A stretch of DNA of 23,750 bases from a virus, in IMG/VR virus record IMGVR_UViG_3300021959_000390, positions 1 to 23,750 of that record; one strand, given 5' to 3'. Positions 15,602 through 20,477 of this stretch are shown here, in pieces. Under the pieces are notes generated by a model, which saw only the letters and a list, made by a program, of their open reading frames with translations, was not told where the DNA came from and searched no databases. Each line of letters opens with the position of its first letter. Position 1 is the first letter of the stretch. The position numbers and the translations under genes were made by a program.

Positions 15602-15720
15602 TTTGGGTTATCTTAGCCACCATAACGGTGAATGTTGTATTTAAGGCGCGGGAGTACGGCCGTGCAGATATTGCCGATTTGATTATAATGGTCGCAGCTT
15701 TTGCAATTTTACTGAAGTGA
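15598..15720 (+). CDS. Tiny two-helix membrane protein, candidate holin
   Basis: A 40-residue ORF with two hydrophobic segments, MIWVILATITVNVVF and ADLIIMVAAFAILL, separated by a short charged turn (KAREYGRA). It overlaps both neighbours by 4 bases (ATGA upstream, GTGA downstream), strong evidence that it is translated. Size, two helices and position just before the endolysin fit a minimal class II-like holin, which opens the inner membrane at lysis time. It is shorter than usual holins, so it may act with the preceding membrane protein. Confidence 0.65.
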   Translation: MIWVILATITVNVVFKAREYGRADIADLIIMVAAFAILLK

Positions 15721-16082
15721 AATATTTTAACTATCATGAGTTTGATTGCCCCACCGCAATTAATAGCGGCGAGCACATGATGGACGACGATTTTCTGCAG
15801 ATGTTAGACCGCGCTCGCCACTTGGCGGGCGTTCCTTTTCGTATTAACTCAGGTTACAGGACGAAGGAACACAACAAGAAAGTAGGAGGCAAACCCAACA
15901 GCGCCCACACCATGGGTTGCGCGGCTGATATACATTGCACAGATTCACGCGCACGGTGCTATATACTTGGCGCACTTCTCGAAGTTGGTTTTAATCGTGT
16001 GGGGATTGCAAAGACGTTTATACATGTCGATAATAGTTACGACGCGAGCCACGACGAGGATGTAATTTGGCTTTATGACTAA
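15717..16082 (+). CDS. Endolysin: M15 family zinc D-Ala-D-Ala-type peptidase
   Basis: A 121-residue single-domain peptidase of the M15_3 type, cutting peptidoglycan cross-link peptides. Zinc ligands are visible: H64 and D71 in SAHTMGCAADI, and H103 in FIHVDN. The core FRINSGYRTKEHNKKVGG is typical of the family. The start is a GTG overlapping the stop of the candidate holin by 3 bases; the TGA/GTG overlap decides it over internal Met codons. No signal peptide, so it needs the holin to reach the wall. Its end overlaps the next gene by 8 bases. Confidence 0.92.
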   Translation: MKYFNYHEFDCPTAINSGEHMMDDDFLQMLDRARHLAGVPFRINSGYRTKEHNKKVGGKPNSAHTMGCAADIHCTDSRARCYILGALLEVGFNRVGIAKTFIHVDNSYDASHDEDVIWLYD

Positions 16083-16788
16083 GGACATACGCCCACGGAT
16101 AAACGCGCAGCAAAAGAAAGCGTTGGACTATCTCAGAGCCAAAGAGCGGCGTATTTTGGTCATAGGGGATTTGCATTGCCCGTTTGAATTGGATGGATAT
16201 TTTGAGTTTTGTTTGGACACCTATGACCGCTTTGCCTGCAATCAGGTTATTTTCATTGGCGATTTAATCGACTCACACGCAACCAGCAGGTGGGAATCAG
16301 ACCCTAACGGAATGAGTCCTAAAACAGAGCTGGAGCAAGCTATTGCAGACCTTCAGAAATGGCGTGAAGCGTTTCCAGTGGCTGATGTAATTGTAGGCAA
16401 TCACGACCGTGTAGTCATGCGCAGGGCCTTCAGTTCTTCCATTCCTTCCATGTGGATTAAGTCATTCAACGAAGTGTTGGGCACGTCATGGAACTGGTCC
16501 GAGCGCATGGAATATGATGGCGTGCAGTACGTACATGGCGAAGGTGGAACAGCGCGCACAAAGGCCAAGAACGATTTACAAAGTACGGTGCAGGGCCATA
16601 TACATACACAGGCGTATGTTGAGTGGATGGTAGGCAACCGCACCAAGCTATTTAGCATGCAAGTGGGTTGCGGACTTGACCGCGAAACGTACGCGGCGGC
16701 TTATGCCAAGCACTACAAAAAGCAGGCGATAGGTTGCGGCGTTGTAATCGGAGGCCACACGGCTATAAATTGTTTGATGCCGCTTTGA
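16075..16788 (+). CDS. Calcineurin-like metallophosphoesterase
   Basis: A 237-residue phosphoesterase with the complete two-metal motif set: GDLH (31-34), GDLID (62-66), GNHD (108-111), H154 and GHIH (174-177). Enzymes of this fold cut phosphomonoesters or phosphodiesters; phage members include nucleases and RNA-end or nucleotide phosphatases. The substrate cannot be read from sequence. It is translationally coupled to the endolysin gene, so it is expressed late, which is an odd place for a DNA-repair enzyme of the SbcD type and it lacks SbcC. No signal peptide, so it is cytoplasmic. Confidence 0.9.
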   Translation: MTKDIRPRINAQQKKALDYLRAKERRILVIGDLHCPFELDGYFEFCLDTYDRFACNQVIFIGDLIDSHATSRWESDPNGMSPKTELEQAIADLQKWREAFPVADVIVGNHDRVVMRRAFSSSIPSMWIKSFNEVLGTSWNWSERMEYDGVQYVHGEGGTARTKAKNDLQSTVQGHIHTQAYVEWMVGNRTKLFSMQVGCGLDRETYAAAYAKHYKKQAIGCGVVIGGHTAINCLMPL

Positions 16789-16810
16789 TACCTTGCACTA
16801 AATTATAAGC

Positions 16811-16981
16811 ATGGAATTTTTTACTACATATTGGGCCGAGATTATTTTGGCCGCAATGGGATTCATTAAAGTCATTGTGAACCTGACACCAACAGAAGCG
16901 GATAACAAAGTTTTCGGCTGGATGGATACGCTAATAAATGCAATCGTCAGCGACCGCCGAAAAGCGCGAAAAAATGACTAA
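16811..16981 (+). CDS. Small membrane-anchored protein of unknown function
   Basis: 56 residues with one N-terminal hydrophobic helix (about 7-25, AEIILAAMGFIKVIVNL), the motif NLTPTEADNKVFGWMD, and a basic C-terminus (SDRRKARKND). I recall similar short phage proteins with an NLTPTE(K/A)D motif but no assigned role. Near the lysis genes it could be a further holin or anti-holin. A weak TTTG, 22 bases, TAAATTAT arrangement ends 4 bases before its ATG. The last bases overlap a perfect TAACTTTG box. Confidence 0.66.
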   Translation: MEFFTTYWAEIILAAMGFIKVIVNLTPTEADNKVFGWMDTLINAIVSDRRKARKND

Positions 16982-16986
16982 CTTTG
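16979..16986 (+). promoter_or_regulatory. Perfect -7 box with no ORF after it
   Basis: TAACTTTG overlaps the stop codon of the preceding gene and matches TAnnTTTG exactly. I see no TTG at the -33 position, so strength is uncertain. Transcription from about 16991 would hit the terminator at 17031-17060 without crossing an ORF. Confidence 0.35.
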
Positions 16987-16990
16987 TAAC

Positions 16991-17058
16991 GCTATAGGTT
17001 GATTCCTGTTGTGTTTTTTTCATCGAGTTAAAGGGCCTCCAAACGTGGGGGCCTTTTT
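16991..17058 (+). ncRNA. Candidate short RNA between promoter box and terminator
   Basis: Bases between a perfect TAACTTTG box and a strong terminator hold no ORF. If the box is active, the product is an RNA of about 65-70 bases ending in the terminator hairpin. It may equally be just the 3' end of the late transcript. Confidence 0.25.
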
Positions 17059-17060
17059 TT
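17031..17060 (+). terminator. Terminator ending the late gene block
   Basis: Arms 17031-17040 and 17047-17055 pair over 9 bp (one bulged G, one G-T pair) around a 6-base loop, followed by a run of seven T (17054-17060). It separates the tail/lysis block from the small-gene region. Confidence 0.85.
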
Positions 17061-17086
17061 GTGATGTAAAATAATTACGAAAGTTC

Positions 17087-17117
17087 TTGCGGGTACGAAT
17101 GTTCTTGCGTATCATTG
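17087..17117 (+). promoter_or_regulatory. Bacteroidota-type promoter 1 of the small-gene region
   Basis: TTG at 17087-17089, 20 bases, TATCATTG at 17110-17117 (one mismatch to TAnnTTTG), then 4 bases to an ATG at 17122. It lies directly after the terminator at 17031-17060. The stretch TTGCG...ACGAA...TTGCGTATC recurs before 17657, so the two promoters share more than the two boxes. Confidence 0.65.
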
Positions 17118-17121
17118 CCCC

Positions 17122-17289
17122 ATGAACACAAACACAACCACCATGAAAAACGCAGCGACCTTTATTCAGAATCAAATTGACAGCATCAAATTAGAATTGT
17201 CAACTACTGAGATTAACTCAGACAGATACTATACTCTAAAAGAATGTTTGGTTAGATTCAACTTGAGCCTTGAAGGACTCAAAAAATAA
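17122..17289 (+). CDS. Small unknown protein (twin-ATG start)
   Basis: 55 residues from the first ATG (MNTNTTTMKNAATF...), 48 from the second ATG at 17143. With transcription predicted to begin near 17122, the second ATG would have an A-rich, roughly 20-base leader, which suits Bacteroidota ribosomes and may be the true start. The body is a helical protein (FIQNQIDSIKLELS, then YYTLKECLVRFNLSLEGLKK). No family recognised. It is followed immediately by a TTCG-loop terminator. Confidence 0.55.
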   Translation: MNTNTTTMKNAATFIQNQIDSIKLELSTTEINSDRYYTLKECLVRFNLSLEGLKK

Positions 17290-17292
17290 CCC

Positions 17293-17324
17293 AACGCCCT
17301 TCGGGGCTTTATTTTTTTACCATG
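17293..17324 (+). terminator. Terminator fused to the next start codon, copy 1
   Basis: A GCCC(TTCG)GGGC hairpin followed by TTTATTTTTTT, then only ACC before the ATG at 17322. The whole 32-base unit, including the ATG, is repeated without change at 17874-17905. The T run contains TATTTTTT placed 4 bases before the ATG, the same offset as the promoter boxes, so it might also act as a weak -7 box. Confidence 0.75.
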
Positions 17325-17567
17325 AACACAAACAACAACAACATGACACAGTTACAGAAGGCAATGCTGAAAGACATTCAGGAAGGTGAAAATGACGGCT
17401 TAGGAATGGGCTACAGCGAATTTGACGGCGAAGGTTTAACACCTCAAGAAAAGGGCACGCTTGGCAGCTTAATTGCAGGCGGTTACGTTTACAACAGCGC
17501 CACAGGTTGGGAAGACAGTAATGCGATGTATTGCACAACGTCGAAAGCACCAAGATTAATAAAATAA
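17322..17567 (+). CDS. Small unknown protein, wHTH-like
   Basis: 81 residues, starting with an Asn-rich leader (MNTNNNNM) and a second ATG at 17343 that may be the true start. The body (MTQLQKAMLKDIQEGEND, then LTPQEKGTLGSLIAGGYVYN) has a helix-turn-helix-to-strand shape like small winged-helix proteins found in phages, though no DNA-binding role is proven. It lies between two TTCG terminators, directly after one of them, so it depends on read-through or a box inside the T run. Confidence 0.7.
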   Translation: MNTNNNNMTQLQKAMLKDIQEGENDGLGMGYSEFDGEGLTPQEKGTLGSLIAGGYVYNSATGWEDSNAMYCTTSKAPRLIK

Positions 17568-17570
17568 TCG

Positions 17571-17592
17571 AATGCCCTTCGGGGCTTTTTTT
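17571..17592 (+). terminator. Terminator after the wHTH-like small gene
   Basis: The same GCCC(TTCG)GGGC hairpin with a run of seven T, 3 bases after the stop at 17567. It is a shorter variant of the elements at 17293 and 17874. Confidence 0.78.
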
Positions 17593-17622
17593 ATGCTCAA
17601 GAAAAAAAAACTTCGAAAATAG

Positions 17623-17652
17623 TTGCGTAACGAAATAACTTGCGTATCTTTA
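17623..17652 (+). promoter_or_regulatory. Bacteroidota-type promoter 2 of the small-gene region
   Basis: TTG at 17623-17625, 19 bases, TATCTTTA at 17645-17652 (one mismatch to TAnnTTTG), then 4 bases to the ATG at 17657. It resembles promoter 1 over the TTGCG...ACGAA...TTGCGTATC stretch. The preceding bases are A-rich, as often seen upstream of strong promoters. Confidence 0.65.
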
Positions 17653-17656
17653 CAGC

Positions 17657-17869
17657 ATGACAAACGCAAACAACACTACCATGACAAACTTAGAAACAGC
17701 AAAACAGGAGCTTAGCAATGTAAACATGACCGCAATAATTGAAGCGGCTTGCAAAAAATTCACAGACGCTTGTTATGATGAAGGTTTAACAGTTGAGAAA
17801 ACAAAGCGCATGATGTACAGCGCAGAAGGTTTAGATATTATCGCAAAGCTGGCAGCAAAAGCAATCTAA
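17657..17869 (+). CDS. Small helical unknown protein (twin-ATG start)
   Basis: 70 residues with an Asn/Thr-rich leader (MTNANNTTM) and a second ATG at 17681 that may be the real start, giving 62 residues. The body is helical (NLETAKQELSNVNMTAIIEA, later VEKTKRMMYSAEGLDIIAKL) with two Cys. No family recognised. It has its own promoter box 4 bases upstream and is followed 4 bases later by a terminator unit. Confidence 0.62.
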   Translation: MTNANNTTMTNLETAKQELSNVNMTAIIEAACKKFTDACYDEGLTVEKTKRMMYSAEGLDIIAKLAAKAI

Positions 17870-17873
17870 TTTA

Positions 17874-17905
17874 AACGCCCTTCGGGGCTTTATTTTTTTA
17901 CCATG
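17874..17905 (+). terminator. Terminator fused to the next start codon, copy 2
   Basis: Identical over 32 bases to the unit at 17293-17324, including the final ACCATG. The ATG at 17903 is the start of the next small gene, so the early genes downstream are reached by read-through or by a box in the T run. Confidence 0.75.
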
Positions 17906-18010
17906 TGGCGCGAAGGATACGACTACCCAGCAGACGACGAAGACGAAGGCCGTGACTACTACGAAGAGGCCGACGAACAACACGACAAACAACAAGACGA
18001 CAAACTATGA
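17903..18010 (+). CDS. Tiny acidic Asp/Glu-rich protein
   Basis: 35 residues, very acidic (WREGYDYPADDEDEGRDYY, then repeated E/D and Q). It begins at the ATG fused to the terminator and ends with an ATGA overlap to the next gene, which supports translation. Very acidic short phage proteins are sometimes DNA mimics that inhibit host DNA-binding enzymes; here that is speculation based on composition alone. Confidence 0.45.
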   Translation: MWREGYDYPADDEDEGRDYYEEADEQHDKQQDDKL

Positions 18011-18156
18011 AAAAACCTATTTGCGTACGCTCCAGCGTACAAGTAACAGCTTCGCAGTCATTTAACCAATGGCAGCAAGACCTGGCCGAGGAACGCGAGT
18101 TCCTGCGCCTGATTGATAAAATGAAAATGCACCTAAAGCAAAACCGTGAGAAATGA
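18007..18156 (+). CDS. Small unknown protein
   Basis: 49 residues (MKKPICVRSSVQVTASQSF, then a charged helix EEREFLRLIDKMKMHL). ATGA overlaps at both ends place it in a translationally coupled chain. No family recognised and no membrane segment. Start chosen from the overlap with the preceding stop. Confidence 0.55.
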   Translation: MKKPICVRSSVQVTASQSFNQWQQDLAEEREFLRLIDKMKMHLKQNREK

Positions 18157-18338
18157 CAAAGAAAGAGGCGGCTAAAGAAATAATGAAATTATTAGACGAA
18201 GCGAGAGAATTGATAGAATACTGGGATAAAGCAGGAAAGAAAGAAATGGGTTGGAGAATGTATGCTTATGAAAATGGATTGTCAGACGCTTTAGGATATT
18301 TAAAAGAAATTGATTGTAAAACCGAGAAAAATGAGTAA
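18153..18338 (+). CDS. Small AT-rich unknown protein
   Basis: 61 residues, a charged helical protein (MTKKEAAKEIMKLLDEAREL, then KAGKKEMGWRMYAYENGLSD). Its DNA is clearly AT-richer than its neighbours and uses AGA arginine codons, whereas the flanking genes use mostly CGC, suggesting recent acquisition. ATGA overlap with the previous gene and an overlap of 8 bases with the next. No family recognised. Confidence 0.62.
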   Translation: MTKKEAAKEIMKLLDEARELIEYWDKAGKKEMGWRMYAYENGLSDALGYLKEIDCKTEKNE

Positions 18339-18705
18339 CACCGATGAACTTCGGGCGCTGTCTGCGAAATACGACATGCACCCCGACCATTTCCACAAAG
18401 ACCCGCGCGGCTTCGTCATTATGACGCGCAGAGGCGTTGAACACTTGCAAGCTAAAATAAAGGCCGAGGTTCGCTTTTCTACCGTGCCCGAATGGTCAGA
18501 CACCAAGGAAGGGAAATACTGCGTTAAAGCGTACGCAAAATGCGAAATAGGCAAGGTTGAGACGTTTGGCGAGGCTAGCAAATCAAACAACCGCAACGCG
18601 TACCCGATTGCCATGGCGGAAAAACGCGCATTATCGCGTGCCATATTGAAGCTCGCAGGCTTCTACACCGCAGGCGTTTATTCTGAACATGAAATAGACG
18701 AATGA
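18331..18705 (+). CDS. Candidate single-strand annealing protein (Rad52/Sak-like)
   Basis: A 124-residue protein. After GFVIMTRRGVEHLQAKI come beta strands with VKAYAKCEIGKVETFGEAS, then NAYPIAMAEKRALSRAILKL and VYSEHEIDE. The strand-strand-strand-helix order and the GEAS...AMAEKRALSRAILKL block look like the small Rad52-type/Sak3-like annealing proteins of phages. I am inferring this from pattern memory. An SSB-like gene two positions downstream supports a recombination role. The ATG at 18331 overlaps the previous gene; an upstream non-ATG extension is unnecessary. Confidence 0.45.
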   Translation: MSNTDELRALSAKYDMHPDHFHKDPRGFVIMTRRGVEHLQAKIKAEVRFSTVPEWSDTKEGKYCVKAYAKCEIGKVETFGEASKSNNRNAYPIAMAEKRALSRAILKLAGFYTAGVYSEHEIDE

Positions 18706-18977
18706 ACCTCGACGAATTTTTTGACAGCGTAGAGGCTGACCAAGCCGCACACGTGGAAGACGTCAAGGATTACGCTTTGCACCTTCTCAGCACGTCCACA
18801 ATGAAGGACGACGACGACGGGTTAGAAGATGAAATCATTGACACAGACCCAACGCCAAGCCGCTGGCGTGAGATATTCGAGCGGCTACGATTAAACCAGT
18901 TGCGTGCAATCGATTTGCCCAACTGTTCACAAACTGAATTCACTAAATCATATAAAAAACATGGAATTAATTATTGA
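18702..18977 (+). CDS. Acidic unknown protein between annealing and SSB-like genes
   Basis: 91 residues, acidic in the first half (MNLDEFFDSVEADQAAH, DDDDGLEDEIIDTD) and basic towards the end (RWREIFERLRLNQLRAID, then TKSYKKHGINY). It starts by an ATGA overlap with the annealing-like gene and overlaps the SSB-like gene by 17 bases. No family recognised. The order suggests a part in the same recombination/replication unit. Confidence 0.6.
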   Translation: MNLDEFFDSVEADQAAHVEDVKDYALHLLSTSTMKDDDDGLEDEIIDTDPTPSRWREIFERLRLNQLRAIDLPNCSQTEFTKSYKKHGINY

Positions 18978-19308
18978 GGGAGTTATTAAGCGCGTTTGCA
19001 AACCGATGGAATTTGAAAGCGGCTTTAGAAAGTGCGAAGTACACGTTGAGGTGCAGGATGGCAAATATCCGCAGACCTTGGCGCTGGAGTTTCTCAAAGA
19101 CGACGTAGACGAAGCCGTTGCATTGCCTGAAGGCAAGACAATTAAAGCACGGTGCAACGTACGAGGTAGCGAATGGCAAAAGGACGACACGCAGCCAATG
19201 CGCGTATTTATGTCCTTAGTGCCTTGGAAATACGAAATCGTAGAAGCTGGAGCGCAGCCAGCACAACCCCAACAACCTGCAGAAGATGGCGGAAATTTCC
19301 CTTTCTGA
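18961..19308 (+). CDS. SSB-like protein (DUF3127-like)
   Basis: 115 residues. The core (LIIEGVIKRVCKPMEFESGF, then VEVQDGKYPQTLALEFLKDD and a strand with KARCNVRGSEWQ) matches the DUF3127 pattern, a predicted OB-fold found in Bacteroidota and their phages. The C-terminus is a Pro/Gln-rich linker ending in EDGGNFPF, like the acidic tip of bacterial SSB (DDDIPF) that recruits replication proteins. It probably coats single-stranded DNA for the annealing protein and the replication initiator. The upstream A-rich stretch (ATAAAAAAC) supports the ATG at 18961 over earlier codons. Confidence 0.75.
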   Translation: MELIIEGVIKRVCKPMEFESGFRKCEVHVEVQDGKYPQTLALEFLKDDVDEAVALPEGKTIKARCNVRGSEWQKDDTQPMRVFMSLVPWKYEIVEAGAQPAQPQQPAEDGGNFPF

Positions 19309-19471
19309 AGTGCGTTACACCGTCAAACTACCAAAGCAAAACACACGCGTAACGTTTGAGAACTACAGCAGCTTTATAAGATATGTTGACGACCTACGAA
19401 CCAAACACATAACACATGAAATCCGAATTGAATACAATGAAACTGAAAGCGTTTATAAACAAACACTTTGA
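19286..19471 (+). CDS. Small unknown protein
   Basis: 61 residues (MAEISLSEVRYTVKLPKQNT, then FIRYVDDLRTKHITHEIRIE), probably a small beta-alpha-beta fold. It overlaps the SSB-like gene by 23 bases in another frame and the HTH gene downstream. No family recognised. Larger overlaps than elsewhere lower confidence slightly. Confidence 0.5.
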   Translation: MAEISLSEVRYTVKLPKQNTRVTFENYSSFIRYVDDLRTKHITHEIRIEYNETESVYKQTL

Positions 19472-19661
19472 AGGGCTGGACCATTGCGCCGAGGCTTTGG
19501 GCGTATCCCGTCGAACCGTAGAAAATTACATTTACAGCAACCCCACCGGGATACTGAAACACAGCGGCCAATTGATGCAGCTCGACGGCGTAGACCCGTT
19601 CGAACTGTTTGACGTGGTAGCTGAGAACGTGGAACAAATCAACCAAAAACAAAAAGCATGA
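19437..19661 (+). CDS. Small helix-turn-helix protein
   Basis: 74 residues from ATG 19437 (81 from ATG 19416). Contains a clear HTH: FEGLDHCAEALGVSRRTVEN, with recognition helix after VSRRTVENYIY, as in Cro/YdaS-like proteins. It probably binds DNA as a small regulator of the early genes or a replication accessory. It is too small for a full CI-type repressor and has no partner gene on the opposite strand, so a lysogeny switch is not indicated. Overlaps both neighbours, including an ATGA at its end. Confidence 0.7.
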   Translation: MKLKAFINKHFEGLDHCAEALGVSRRTVENYIYSNPTGILKHSGQLMQLDGVDPFELFDVVAENVEQINQKQKA

Positions 19662-20098
19662 AACACGTTTTTAAATATTGCAATGATGACAATTTAGACA
19701 GTTACGTTGCAAAGGCATTATTTCGCGCAGTTTTAGATGATGCATTTTTTGACATTTGTAAAAAGCTTGAAACAGATAAAAACGCTGCCGACAATTACGG
19801 TGAATTAATTGAACAGATAAAACAGAAAATGCCGAACAAAGATATGAGTATGTTTTTGGATGGCAATGAAATGGTAATTACCCCACGAATGCAAGGCGAG
19901 CCATTTGCAAAGGCTTTAGAAATGGTAAAATTATTGTTTACTGAAATACAAGCGAGCTACAATAAAGTAGACCCGTCGTGGACTGAGCAAGAACCATATG
20001 AATTATGGCTTACACAGACGACGCACCCAATGAGTAAAGAGGCAAACAAGTTTTTGCATTACATGAAAACCTACCTAATCGAAAATACAGATGATTGA
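19658..20098 (+). CDS. Unknown protein, AT-rich
   Basis: 146 residues, mostly helical and acidic (MKHVFKYCNDDNLDSYVAKA, KLETDKNAADNYGELIEQI, later HPMSKEANKFLHYMKTYLIE). No family, membrane segment or catalytic motif recognised. Coupled by ATGA to the HTH gene and overlapping the nuclease gene by 8 bases. Its base composition is AT-richer than the flanking genes. Confidence 0.65.
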   Translation: MKHVFKYCNDDNLDSYVAKALFRAVLDDAFFDICKKLETDKNAADNYGELIEQIKQKMPNKDMSMFLDGNEMVITPRMQGEPFAKALEMVKLLFTEIQASYNKVDPSWTEQEPYELWLTQTTHPMSKEANKFLHYMKTYLIENTDD

Positions 20099-20477
20099 AT
20101 TTCATAACGGTTGGGAGCATGATTTAAAAGTCGGTCAAGACGGTGAAAGCGAATTCAGCAACTTGTTACGCGAGGGCCGACCGTTTTTCACCGTTGAATG
20201 TAAACGGGATATGCAAGTGCATGAAACAGGTAATTTATTCATCGAAGTCGAGAGCCGAGGAAGTGCCAGCGGTATAGAACACACGCAGGCCGATTATTGG
20301 GCATTCATGACGCACGACAAAAAAGTTAGTATTGTCGTAGACCGTAATACGTTGCAAAAGGTGCTGGAAGCTCACACAGGCGACAAAGTGAAAGGCGGCG
20401 ACGACATGACAAGTCTGGGTTATTTGATACAAGCTAAGCAGCTAATTCGCTCAATACTGCACTACGTTGAAGCGTAA
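20091..20477 (+). CDS. PD-(D/E)XK-type nuclease-like protein
   Basis: 128 residues. The core FFTVECKRDMQVHETGNLFI contains the E-x-K of a PD-(D/E)XK site (E36, K38), followed by IEVESRGSASGIEHTQADYW, a block I recognise from a phage family annotated as PD-(D/E)XK endonucleases. An acidic N-terminal helix (GQDGESEFSNLL) would supply a further residue. It is a good candidate for a recombination nuclease or resolvase working beside the annealing protein and initiator. Substrate unknown. Confidence 0.72.
   Translation: MIEFHNGWEHDLKVGQDGESEFSNLLREGRPFFTVECKRDMQVHETGNLFIEVESRGSASGIEHTQADYWAFMTHDKKVSIVVDRNTLQKVLEAHTGDKVKGGDDMTSLGYLIQAKQLIRSILHYVEA

Noticed and set aside
16075-16788. SbcD-type DNA repair nuclease
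   Set aside because: No SbcC partner is present, the protein is short and sits in the lysis block, so only the general phosphoesterase fold is claimed.
19437-19661. Lysogeny repressor
   Set aside because: The HTH protein is only about 74 residues, has no C-terminal cleavage or dimer domain, no divergent partner and no integrase in the window.
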